From the NCBI GenBank assembly GCA_002077045.2, contig KZ111140.1:1730791-1794790 (forward strand): a stretch of 64,000 bases of DNA, written 5' to 3'. Made by a program: the position numbers and the translations under genes. The notes beneath the pieces are model-generated. The model worked only from the letters and a program-made list of their open reading frames with translations. It was not told the origin of the DNA and ran no database searches. This DNA is from Rachicladosporium sp. CCFEE 5018 (taxonomy: Eukaryota > Ascomycota > Dothideomycetes > Cladosporiales > Cladosporiaceae). Positions within the stretch are counted from its first letter, which is position 1. Each line of letters begins with the position of its first letter. Positions 32,453 to 41,886 of the stretch are shown piece by piece.

Positions 32453-33213
32453 CTAGCTCGTGGGAGGGGCTACGGGATTGTCCGCTCGTCTACAGTACTT
32501 AGGAAGGAGCGGAGTACGGAGGAGCGAGTCGATGTTCGAGCTACTTCCACCCTTGCAACCGTGTGTCTTGCATAGCGACCAGGACGTGATCGATCCAACC
32601 TACAACAAGCACGAATACACGGAGCGTGTACAAACAGCCATCTAAAGAGCGAACACTGTCGACGACTCGACGACTTCTCCCGACATCTGCGCATACGAAG
32701 TTGCAAACGATACTGGGCTGGCGTCGTTGGGAGACAAGAGGGCTTTCCGTTCGTCCGTTATCAATCACAGCACTTGCATGACCGGGTCAAAAGAATACAT
32801 CGAGTCGCGACCCGATGACCATCAGAGCCATCCCGTCGTTACTGGTCTGCTCACTGAGGCGAGAAGCATGAGATAAGGTTGATGCCACAGACATGTGAGG
32901 CCGACACGACAAGAGCGCGCTACAGTAAAGTCCATTGTACTCAGCCGACTCGCCACGATGTTGTTGGGAAGCACCAGATCGTCGTCGACACGATACAGTT
33001 GAGACTATATGAGCGAGAGGCAGCGAAGACACATTGGAATGAAGCATCCCCTCTCACCTGCGCAAATTGAGTGACTGACAGCGAGCCGTTGCCAGTACCG
33101 CGTAACGAAGCAGTAAATTGAGGCTCATGATGGTGAGATTGAGTTCTGTACAATATGAAGCGCAGTGCAGGCTGGCTTTTTCACTCTTGCTACATCTCTT
33201 CCTCGCTCTCAGA
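32453..33213. other. Intergenic, no gene seen
   Basis: Lies 3' of the M28 peptidase gene. Several short open frames, none supported. Confidence 0.5.
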
Positions 33214-34757
33214 CTACAACGGCAGCGGGAACACAGCCGGACTCTTCTTCCCATCCTTGCCCACGGCCCTAATCCCAAACTGCAAATCATCCTTGGGCAG
33301 GTCCGCTGTGACCGTTCCCACATTCCCAGCATTGAGGTAGTGACTCCACTGCAACGCACCACTAACTCTCCACACCAACTCATAGCTTGCCACCAACGTA
33401 TCATTTCCAGTGTTCCAGTTGAACTTGCTCAGATTATTCACAATAGCCAGACTGGTATTCCGGAACGTCGCTGGCACGCCCACAGACTGCGAGATCGTGA
33501 CGTTCTTCGGCATCGCCGGGGCGTTCGCCGCAGACCACATAGTCGCGAGATTCGTCCTGGTCACGCGCTGCAGGTACTCGAAGTTCACGAACTCGATATT
33601 GTCACCGTACACAACGCCGTCTTGCACGCGCGGGTCTTGGTGCTGGTGCTTGTAATCTTCCACGGCTTCGGTGAAGCGAACAGCCGGAAAGCCCTTGGAA
33701 AGGAAACTTTGGTGGTCGCCACCTCGGAGGAAGCGATCGGGCCGGTAGATCAGGGCAACTTGCATGTCCAGGTACTGCACTGCGCCGGCAGCGACTTCGG
33801 CTATGAAGCGGCCGAGGTTGCGAGCCGGGGAGTCGTTCTCACCGCCTATGAGGGCTGTGGTTTGCAAGAGGTTGGCACTTGAGGCGTTCGGGTAGAATAG
33901 CGAAGCACCGAATAGTCGGATGGTGTGCGGGTTGATCGGCGTGGTTGGTAAGAAGCTTCCTTGGCCCACGATGTCGTTGTTCCAGTTTCCTTCGACGTTG
34001 TAGGACTGGTTTTTGAGAGTCCCGGCAAGATTGTTGGAGCCGTAGAGACCTTGCTCTTCGCCTGCTACTGCTGCGAAGATCATTGTGGCGGCGGGTCTGA
34101 GCTTAGCGCACATGCGGGCCATCTCAAGGACGAGAGCCACTCCTGACGCATCGTCGTCGGCACCTGGCGCGTCGCCAGTGTAGTCGTTAATATCTAGGCG
34201 GCGGGAATCGTAGTGACCTGTGACGACGTACCTGGCGCGCCACATTAGTAACTCGTCTTGCAGACCATTTCAAGTGTTGTGACTTACACTCGGTTGGGAT
34301 CAGTAGTCCCGTTGATCCTCGCGACCACATTCGTGATGTTCACAGGGAACAGAATCCTGCTCGCCACGGGCTGGATGTAAGAGTTGAAGAACACATCTAC
34401 ATTCCCATCGCTCGTAGCAGCGATTCCCTGCATCTCCCTCAACAGCCAGTCCCTCGCAGCTCCGATGCCTCGTGTAGTGGAATTCTGCTGCGAGAGCGTA
34501 TGCCTCGTGCCGAAGCTCACGAGCTTCTCCACCGTCCGGCGTAGACGCTTTTGGTCGACTTGCGCGATCATGTTTCGGGTCTGGCGATCTGGTGCTTGGG
34601 GAATGAGCTGGCTGCCATTATTGTCCGTGGGCGGCCAGGAAGCCTCAGGCGCGTAGCCAAATGGCTGACCTGGCATGAAGTTGGAGCCGGGGAGATTCTG
34701 CCATGATGTTGCTGTGGCCGTAGCCAGAAGACCTGAGACGGCGAGGGAGATCTTCAT
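33214..34757 (-). CDS. Secreted M28 zinc aminopeptidase
   Basis: Exons 34757-34288 and 34231-33214 (intron GTAAGT..TTACTAAT..GCCAG), 495 aa. Signal peptide MKISLAVSGLLATATA. The M28 metal site is visible: GHYDSR (His about 163), GADDDASG (bridging Asp about 183), AGEEQGLYG (catalytic Glu about 215 and ligand Glu 216), GGENDSP and the final ligand GGDHQSFL. Several N-x-S/T sites fit secretion. A C-terminal domain of about 110 residues (APAMPKNVTISQSVG to the end) looks fibronectin-III-like. Such enzymes trim amino acids from peptides outside the cell. The first exon carries the propeptide-like segment. Confidence 0.92.
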
Positions 34758-35371
34758 GTTGTCTGGACGTCCTTCACAACAGTTCAGGGATGAGTTTGCA
34801 TAGAAGCCGCAACGTACCAGCGACCTACATAAGGTCTACTTTCTGCACCTCGCATCATCACCTGGTATGAAGCCGCCAACTGCCTCTCCTGGCCTAGCAT
34901 ATCGCCATTGCATGGCTGTCACGGTCATGCTGGGCGATCACTGGCGATGCAGAGCTAGATCGGCGCAGGACCCAATGATCTGGATTGGCAGCTTTATCTG
35001 CCGCGCAGAATGACGGCATTTGCATGGCTGCCATGCGGCTTGGGGGAGGCTCTTGACAATCAGCGGGGTTGGAGCACGGTGAAGGTATGGCTCCTGCCTG
35101 ATTGGGTTGATGTTGATGAGCTGCCAGGTACGGGAAGCTTTGGTGGAGCATTGGTTTTCGAGGGACGTGCACGGTGTGTCACTGCTGCCATTGACAGCTC
35201 CAGCGCTTCGGTCGGAGACACGCCATGTTAACGAGAAGTGAGATGTACTATGTAGCTAATGCGGAACGGCTGAGGGCTCCCTTGACTACTGCAGTGCGCC
35301 AGGCGATGCAAAAAGTCGGTTGCGGAAACAGAGACTACAATCTGAGGTGCATTTAAAGGTATTCATGCTAT
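34758..35371. other. Intergenic, no gene seen
   Basis: Upstream of the M28 gene and downstream of the iminopeptidase gene. No supported ORF. Confidence 0.5.
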
Positions 35372-36451
35372 CTACTCCTCCGTCAAGAACAGACCCAAAG
35401 CAAGGATGAACTCCTCAGTCTCATCCAGTTGCGGACAGTGTCCACTCAGCCCAAACCGCACCCACTTCACCTTCGCACTTGGCTTGGTGAAGTACGGCTG
35501 CACGGCCTCATCTTGCGCCTCATCATACCTCCCATTGATCACCAGTATACCTCCAGGCACAGTCCTCTGCGTCACCTGTCTCAAGCCCTCCTCTATCGTC
35601 CACGTCTTCAGACTGCCTGTGACATAGAACTCGGACGGCCCATTCATGGTTTCGTAAACCGTATTGTCTTCTGCCAGGGCGCTGAACGAATCGTTGAGCT
35701 CTTTCGGGAATGGGTTTAGACGGCAGACGTGACGCTGGTAGAAGACGTTGACGGCATCTTCGTACTCTTTCGTGTCAGTAGTACCGTCTTTCTCGCAGCG
35801 TGTGAGGGTCTCTTGGACATCCTTAGGTAGTCCAGCACGAAGCTTGTCACAGACCTTGAAGACTCGTCAGTACCGTGTACCATAGTGGAAGTAGGAAGAT
35901 TGCGGCCATACCTTCACCCATGTGATCATCGAAGCCGGAGAGTCCGCCACGATCACCTTGTTCAGTCCCTCCGGCTGCGTGATCGCATATTGCCCAGCCA
36001 TCATGCCGCCCCAGCTTTGTCCCAGCAGATCGAAAGTCTTGATCCCAAGACGTGATTTCAAGTTGTCCAGCTCTGCCATGAAGAGCTCCGGGTTGAAGAA
36101 CTTCGCGTCATGCTTCTTTTCCTTGAAATGTGTGCTCGCACCGCAGCCCACTTGATCATACATGATCACCGGTATGCCATAGTCTTCGTAGATGAGCGAG
36201 ATAGGTAGGAGGTAGCTGTGAGGAACTCCGGGACCACCATGCAGACAGATCAGCGGGACCTTGGAGGACTTGCTCAGATCTCCCCATAGCCAGTAGTGCG
36301 TTTTGGCCTTGTCGCCTGTACTCGGGATCGTGAATGGGATGTCGCCTTCGCTCGTGTGTTTAGGATATGGGCGGACTTGGCCAGGTGGGCGGACCGGAAT
36401 GGTGGGATCTGAAGCCATCGTCGTTGTGTTTGGAGAGCCTGCGTTGGGCAT
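35372..36451 (-). CDS. Proline iminopeptidase-like S33 alpha/beta hydrolase
   Basis: Exons 36451-35912 and 35854-35372 with a 57-nt intron (GTATGG..GTACTGAC..TTCAAG), 340 aa. An alternative start is the second ATG (residue 12). Seen: oxyanion HGGPG (71-75), nucleophile elbow LLGQSWGGM (Ser 146), Asp in INGRYDEAQ (about 291) and His in LSGHCPQLDE (about 319), the order of peptidase family S33. These enzymes release N-terminal proline or hydrolyse small amides in the cytoplasm. No signal peptide is visible. Confidence 0.9.
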
Positions 36452-37221
36452 ATTGTGAAAGGCTAGGCAGACACAGAAGACGAGAAAACTTAGGACGCGC
36501 TTGACACCTTACCTCCCCAAAAAGCTATACTGCTCCAGCGAACATTTATAGGTAGGTTTCGAATGGCTGACAGCAGCGCTAAGGCGCAACAGGCAGGTCG
36601 AGAGGGGTCATTGCGGGCAAGTGAACAAGCTGTGCTGTCATGTCTCCTTCCTCCGACTGCCCACCTGTCGAACGCTTCTGCTACAGGCCGTGCGGATGGT
36701 AAAAACAGTGTGCAGGATATGAGAGCAAGAGGCAAGTCCTGCACCTCAAGAGCACAACGCCGGGCCGTGTGAACAAGCTCCCGGCGCAGAGCTCCGCCGC
36801 CAAGGCATTGACAGCGACGACTCCCTCCACCAATGTCCAATCTGAACTCTTGTGATACGTTCATTGAGCCTATCAGTTCTTGTTCCGAATTGCCAATGTC
36901 GCCAGCTTCTAAAGACCTGACGAGCTCATGGTCAAGCGCTGAGATGTAGCGTCGGTGGCAGCTCCTGCCTTCCGTTCGTCCATCTGGTACTGTACATGTA
37001 AGTGTCTTTGCCACCTCATTTGGACTCAATCAATCGGCTTCGCTCTTCCATGGGAGCGAAGGTAGCCTGATCTATCGCTCAACACGACACATGTGCCTCA
37101 TCACTCGTCCGATTATGCAATAGCAAGCTCGCGGATACCATACGTGGGCTCGCTGCTCAGATACACCAGGCATCTACGAACAGCAAGGGACCGTCCTGAA
37201 AGATCTTCCGGCCAAATCGTA
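36452..37221. other. Intergenic, no gene seen
   Basis: Divergent upstream region of the iminopeptidase and nicotinamidase genes. A 179-codon minus frame (36490-37029) has no domain and is not called. Confidence 0.5.
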
Positions 37222-37957
37222 ATGCCTTCCTTACCGCCAGACTCGGCGCTCCTAGTCATTGACATGCAAGAAGATTTCTGCGAACCTGTATGCCACGCTA
37301 AAGACTCACGTCCCCTGCATCACTGACAATGCTACCCAGCACGGTACTCTAGCAGTTAAGAACGGCCGCCAAATTGCACCGCTCATCGACTCCCTGCTCT
37401 CTCTGCCCTTCAAGATCACTATCGCATCTCGCGATCACCACCCTGCCAATCACTGTTCCTTCGCCTCCCAACATCCGGGTGAGAAACCCTTTACCTCCTC
37501 CCACACAATCCATAATCCCGCCTCGACTACCCCAGATCCCGAGTCTCAGACTACAACTCTCTGGCCCGATCACTGCGTTCAAGGCACTCCGGGTTGCGAG
37601 CTGATTCCCGAACTCGACGCCACGAAAATCCAACACATTGTTAACAAAGGCGAAGACATACGAGTCGAGTCTTATAGTGCATTTGGACCTCCATTTCGAG
37701 AGCCAGAAGTGGGTATGAGCGGGCTGAAGGGCTTACTGACTGATGCGAAAGTGGAGAGGGTATATGTCTGTGGACTGGCGTTGGACTACTGTGTCAAGGC
37801 GACCGCTCTGGACGCGATGAGGGCTGGGTGGCAGACCTACGTGGTGAGAGATGCTACAGAGGCGGTGGACCAGAGCGATGAAGCTGTGGGTGCTGTGTTG
37901 GAGGACTTTGAAGAGGGAGGGGTGAAGGTTATTGGGAGTCAGGCGTTGCTGGGCTGA
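37222..37957 (+). CDS. PNC1: Nicotinamidase (isochorismatase fold)
   Basis: Exons 37222-37287 and 37340-37957; the 52-nt intron (GTATGC..CACTGAC..ACCCAG) splits EDFCEP from HGTLAVKNGR. Product 227 aa. Catalytic triad: Asp14 in LLVIDMQEDF, Lys125 in VNKGEDI and Cys173 in GLALDYCVKAT. The metal site is in SRDHHPANHCSF (Asp54, His56 by analogy), and the WPDHCVQGTPG loop is present. It converts nicotinamide to nicotinate and ammonia in NAD+ salvage, which also relieves inhibition of sirtuins. The longer ORF without the intron would lack the catalytic Asp, which supports this model. Confidence 0.93.
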
Positions 37958-38156
37958 TGTGGCGGCAGGAGCGCAGGAAGGATGAGTTTCACGTGGTAGG
38001 CCAATGAGCAACGACATAGCATGTGATAGAGGTCAATTAAGGCACCTCCTTTGATTGCAGGAGTCGAATACCGTTCACTGTGATCCCTCAATCACTGAAG
38101 ATCACCACTGAACACGAGCACTGAAATCAAATCCAATACAAATTCTCACAATCACC

Positions 38157-38477
38157 ATGGTCCCTACTAAGCTCGTCAGAGACTACTTCCGCATCTCGGA
38201 AGAGAAGTTCTGGAACCTCTTGTGAGTGATGTTGATCCCGCTGATAACAGCGAGGAGATGGCGTCCAAGAGTGATGGTACTGACGTGTGAACAGTGAGAT
38301 CCAAGAAGATAGGGAGCACACGATGACCCAGCTTGCGTATTGGATGCGCATGATACCAGCGAGGAAGAGGTACGTACCATCGATATGCGTAACTTTGCTG
38401 CCGACTAACGATTGCATAGGAAGATAAAGACGACGATGAAAGCTCCGAAGCTGCAAACGATTGTTGAGGAGGTGTAA
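38157..38477 (+). CDS. 65-aa three-exon microprotein gene
   Basis: Exons 38157-38221, 38295-38369 and 38420-38477. Introns of 73 nt (GTGAGT..GTACTGAC..GAACAG) and 50 nt (GTACGT..CGACTAAC..CATAG) both have full consensus signals, and phases fit exactly. The product starts MVPTKLVRDYFRISEEKFWN, continues through FEIQEDREHTMTQLAYWMRM and ends KLQTIVEEV. It is basic and helical, without signal peptide or membrane span. Two well-formed introns in 198 coding bases argue against chance. No family recognised; its small size would let it escape ORF-based annotation. Confidence 0.7.
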
Positions 38478-38601
38478 GGGCCGTTGTACCCTAGAATACT
38501 TTTGGTGATGTCCGTGCCATTATCTCCTTGGCTGCAAGTACATGCAATCTGCTACTTCTTCAGTGACAGTCATTCCCCTCTATCGATCTCCTTTGTAACC
38601 T

Positions 38602-39268
38602 CTATCTGTGGTACAACAGGTTATGATCGAGGATGAACTGGATGCCCTCCTTACGGAAAGTATCCGGCTCAACGTTTGCCACACCAGTGACATTGACATC
38701 GAAGACAATGTTCTCCGGGTTCGAAAGGCTGTAGACAGGCCAGTCGGGAGTCTTTGCGAGACCCGATAGCTTGCCTTGCGAGAAGTTCGGGTTGCCATCA
38801 TGAATGAAGCTTGCCCAGCTGCTGCTCATCAAGAAAGCGAGGTCGGTGTATGTCTGCGGCTTGCCTGCAAATGGAGGCAGCGAACCCCAAGGATAGCCGT
38901 AGCCAAGACCCTGTAGGTTGTCGAAGACAAACGCGACTTCCTGGAAGTGAGCAACAATGGTGAGGCCGTTGGGAAGGGTATTGAAGCGGTAGCTGTAGGC
39001 AGGTACGCCATACTCGGTCCAAGCTTCGACAGCGCCACTGTGAATTCGTCAGCATTTGTACAAGAGACGGCACAAAGGGACAATACTGACCGACGGTTGG
39101 CGATGAAGACAAGATCTCCGTAGTATGCCTATTGATAGTATGTCAGTGAGTGCGCAACATCCAGATGATAGATAAACATACGTTTGTGCGGCGTTGCTGT
39201 GCATCAGCATCGGATGAAGCTGGCCCGCTTTCCTGAACGCTGGGGATGAAGTACTCCGGCTCAACTGG
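38602..39268 (-). CDS. Carboxylesterase type B, C-terminal part, 5' cut by gap
   Basis: Exons 39268-39182 (incomplete), 39128-39091 and 39037-38602; 187 residues remain. Introns have GTATGT..CAATAG and GTCAGT..TTCACAG signals. The piece begins PVEPEYFIPSVQESG, then AYYGDLVFIANRR and a segment AHFQEVAFVFDNLQGLG, which in fungal type-B esterases carries the catalytic His, and LMSSSWASFIHDGNPN near the end. The N-terminal two thirds, with the Ser nucleophile and signal peptide, lie in or beyond the gap. These enzymes hydrolyse esters outside the cell. Confidence 0.85.
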
Positions 39269-39368
39269 NNNNNNNNNNNNNNNNNNNNNNNNNNNNNNNN
39301 NNNNNNNNNNNNNNNNNNNNNNNNNNNNNNNNNNNNNNNNNNNNNNNNNNNNNNNNNNNNNNNNNNNN
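39269..39368. other. Assembly gap (100 N), B/C junction
   Basis: Exactly 100 N. It separates a minus-strand esterase cut in an exon from a plus-strand ING gene cut in an exon. Confidence 0.99.
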
Positions 39369-39754
39369 TCGCCCTCATGTCTCACTTGGTGCCCTGCCCA
39401 CCGCTGCCTCAAGTCTTCGCCAATCTTCTCTTGGGCCTGGAACGCCGAAAGCCAGCACTCCTGTTCCAACGTCCACATCTTCCCGCGCCGGCTCAGCGCA
39501 GCCACCTCAGAAAGCTGGCGCCCCGAAGAGAGCACCCACGTCCAACGCCTCAGCCAGGAGACCACCTCCGACCCAGCCAACTCGTAAGCGAATACGTACC
39601 AGTAACCTTTCCGGCCCGCCCAAGAAAGGGGACCGCCGCCGTACTCTCGCTCGCCGCTCTGGAACCCCATCATCGCACTCCCCTTCACTCTCACCCACGC
39701 CTTCAGACCTCGCTGCCTCCAACTTAGCTCGTCAAGCTGACGGTGCAGCAGGGT
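39369..39754 (+). repeat. 386-bp contig-end overlap, copy 2
   Basis: Partner of 7621-8006, same orientation, no indels. Differences are single substitutions, mostly at third codon positions or otherwise tolerated. Confidence 0.9.
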
Positions 39755-39942
39755 CGGAGGAGGACGACGCCGAAGAGGGTGATGATGCGCTGTACTGCTT
39801 CTGTCAGAAGGTCAGTTTTGGCGACATGGTGGCTTGCGATAACGATGCGTGTAAGTACATGTGGTTCCACTGGAGTTGTGTTGGGCTCGCGGAGACGCCG
39901 ACAGGAGAGTGGTTCTGTCCGGATTGTAGGAAGGGCAAGTAA
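39370..39942 (+). CDS. ING-family chromatin protein, 3' part with PHD finger
   Basis: The frame is open from the gap (RPHVSLGALP) to TAA at 39940-39942. The first 128 codons repeat the Pro/Ser/Arg linker of contig A. The new part, about 62 codons, is acidic and then a complete ING-type PHD finger: LYCFCQKVSFGDMVAC, DNDACKYMWFHWSCVGL and WFCPDCRKGK, with the Cys4-His-Cys3 ligands and the Trp that reads trimethyl-Lys4 of histone H3. The ORF lacks a start because its 5' end lies on contig A. Taken together the two parts form one gene. Confidence 0.88.
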   Translation, partial: RPHVSLGALPTAASSLRQSSLGPGTPKASTPVPTSTSSRAGSAQPPQKAGAPKRAPTSNASARRPPPTQPTRKRIRTSNLSGPPKKGDRRRTLARRSGTPSSHSPSLSPTPSDLAASNLARQADGAAGSEEDDAEEGDDALYCFCQKVSFGDMVACDNDACKYMWFHWSCVGLAETPTGEWFCPDCRKGK

Positions 39943-40410
39943 GGAGGACGGGTTAGTAGTATCTGGATGACCATTGCGATATCTGGCAAATCGCCTGGCC
40001 CCGACTTACCCATGATCGATGTCAGTGTGCACTCCTGCTTTTGACAGTCGCTCTGCTCATCATGGTGCACTATTGTCACGTCCCACTCCGTCTCAGACGG
40101 ACTCAGTGCACATTTAGTCGGTGCGTTTGCTTAGGTGATGCCACCATACAAAGACTGACATATGAACGGCATTCACGAGGTCGTCGCTCGTCGCTGTGGC
40201 AGCGAGATTGCACAAGCACGAACAATGACACGTCGAGCCTCAGAGTGTACTTCACTTGCATCTGCTGCCCGGCGGCTGGTCCCTTCTCTCAGCAGTCCGC
40301 TTCGAACCGCAACTCGCCATGCGCAGCTCCCTCAACCACTACCCCCGGTTACGGACCTGACGGATCAGTACCACTCCCCGGCAGCCTCAACTGATCCTAA
40401 GGCGTCGACA
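39943..40410. other. Intergenic, no gene seen
   Basis: Between the ING 3' end and the first small paralogous gene. An open frame covers 40162-40410 in frame with the small gene, but it reads like 5' UTR. Confidence 0.45.
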
Positions 40411-40799
40411 ATGCACAAGCTTGAGCACGACGCCATCCTCATCTGCGCCTGCGAAGAGGTACGTCACCCCTTTCTTCCCTTCTCCCTCTTAGTCTCCATC
40501 AGACAAACCCGACTGACGGTAAATCACAGCGTTGGCGCCTCCGCCTCGATCTCCCCAAACCCAACACCGCTACATACCACTACCTCACAGCTGTCATTAG
40601 AGAGCGTACGTACATTTACCACGCACCCTAGTGTCCCCTTTGACGCATCGACGTGAAGGTGACACTGCTGAGACAGCATAGGTACTCCAGTGGGGCTGAG
40701 GTTGATAGTTGTGCGAGGCTACACGATGGCGGGAAGGTTATTAGGTTCGGGGATCGCTTCGTGGAGTGGAGGAATGTGTATGAATTTGCGATCTTGTAG
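40411..40799 (+). CDS. Small three-exon gene A of an unknown tandem pair
   Basis: Exons 40411-40458, 40530-40609 and 40682-40799; introns 71 and 72 nt (GTACGT..CTGACGG..CACAG; GTACAT..GCTGAGAC..CATAG). Product 81 aa: MHKLEHDAILICACEE, then RWRLRLDLPKP, YHYLTAVIRER and, in exon 3, GGKVIRFGDRFVEWRNVYEF. A competing donor 4 nt upstream (40606) would shift exon 3, but only the chosen frame aligns with the neighbour gene. No signal peptide or membrane span. The neighbour at 41294 has the same exon plan and related sequence. I recognise no known family. Confidence 0.65.
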
Positions 40800-41293
40800 G
40801 AGGAGGTTGGGGCTATGGAGCATGACTAGCGATCTGCGGAGTGGAGGTTCTGGGGATCCGCGCGACCGGCAATGCTGATTGATAGCTGTTGATGGACAGC
40901 GTCCTCGACTGGCCGTAATCTGGACGGGTACCGGGCGAGTGGGTTCAATTTAAAGGAAGCGTATGTCGACGTTCGCCTACGATCTTCCAGGAATTACAGA
41001 TAAAGCGATCCCGCTGATGGACTAGAAGCTCGTCTTTACATCTCGACATAACTCAGACCTCACGAGGAATTCGTACCTCTTAGTCCGCCGCAAGGCAAGA
41101 GCACTTCACTCTCCCCTCATCGCCCTCCAGCGGCATGGGGCTCTGCGGAATCGAAACCGATGCTTCTAACATGCGGACTGTTGAAGGTCTGGCTATGAGA
41201 CCGATCCACCGCATACTTCACACCTCCTGCGATCCTCCCGCCCTCGAACATCAATCACGTCTCCTAGCTAAACAATAGCGTGGGACGACGACA
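40800..41293. other. Spacer between the two small paralogs
   Basis: About 490 bp. Contains a tRNA T-loop-like word near 41146 that does not fold into a tRNA. Probably the promoter of gene B. Confidence 0.4.
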
Positions 41294-41697
41294 ATGCATC
41301 CCCTCGCATTGAACGTGTGCCTCCAGATCGCTCACGGCATGGCATTCCACTTCTACGACGCTACCGCTTGACAGCCACCACATCTAATATATGCGCTCAG
41401 GGCTGGCGCGTGCGCATCGACTTGAAGCGCGATTATGGGCACGAGTGGCAGTATCTCACCACGAGAATCATTGATCGTTAGTCTATCACCACAATACCCC
41501 CTATCGCGCGACCGCATGGTTTACCTGGCGACCGGAAGCGCAAATGCTGACGCGCACTGACACTAGGCGACCATGAAGGGCTTTTGCTGAACCATGGGCG
41601 CGGCCATTGTCCGGAAGTTAGGGTGCTGCGATTGCCTGGTCGGCTGTTGAAGTATGGAGCTATCTCGGAGGAGTCGGTGTTCACGGAGTGTTGGTAG
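41294..41697 (+). CDS. Small three-exon gene B of an unknown tandem pair
   Basis: Exons 41294-41314, 41401-41476 and 41567-41697; introns 86 and 90 nt (GTGTGC..TCTAAT..GCTCAG; GTTAGT..CACTGACACTAG). Product 75 aa: MHPLALN, then GWRVRIDLKRD, WQYLTTRIIDR and HCPEVRVLRLPGRLLKYG. It aligns with gene A at W-R-[LV]-R-[LI]-D-L, Y-L-T-x-x-I-x-[DE]-R and V-[IL]-R-[FL]-x-x-R-[FL]-[VL]-[EK]-[WY]. Exon 1 is very short and its start is the weakest point. Intron positions match gene A, so the pair arose by tandem duplication. Confidence 0.6.
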
Positions 41698-41886
41698 ACG
41701 AGAATCTTGGATCGTTGCGCCAGAATAGGAGAGGATGGTGGCAATGGACTATTGTATACGATCAGATTGCTATTTCGACAATGGCCACAGAACAAAACGC
41801 TCTTCTCACCGGCCATGCATGATACAACCATGTTCTGATTATTTGGAAACAAACGCCGCTGCTCAATACGCTCGAATACAATCGAC

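Noticed and set aside
33118..33882. 254-codon plus-strand ORF
   Set aside because: Antisense shadow of the M28 peptidase gene; no domain of its own.
36490..37029. 179-codon minus-strand ORF between two enzyme genes
   Set aside because: Composition looks random and it overlaps likely promoter DNA.
29445..38477. Osh protein, peptidases, nicotinamidase and microgene as a functional cluster
   Set aside because: Functions are unrelated, strands alternate, and there is no shared pathway or backbone enzyme.
8007..39368. A 31-kb mobile insertion flanked by 386-bp direct repeats
   Set aside because: Block B holds ordinary housekeeping genes, no recombinase or transposase, and both its ends cut genes at N gaps. 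A 386-bp target duplication with 7 differences would be very unusual.
41127..41215. tRNA-like signal on the minus strand (GGAATCGAAACC)
   Set aside because: The T-loop has an extra base and no matching acceptor or anticodon stems could be paired.
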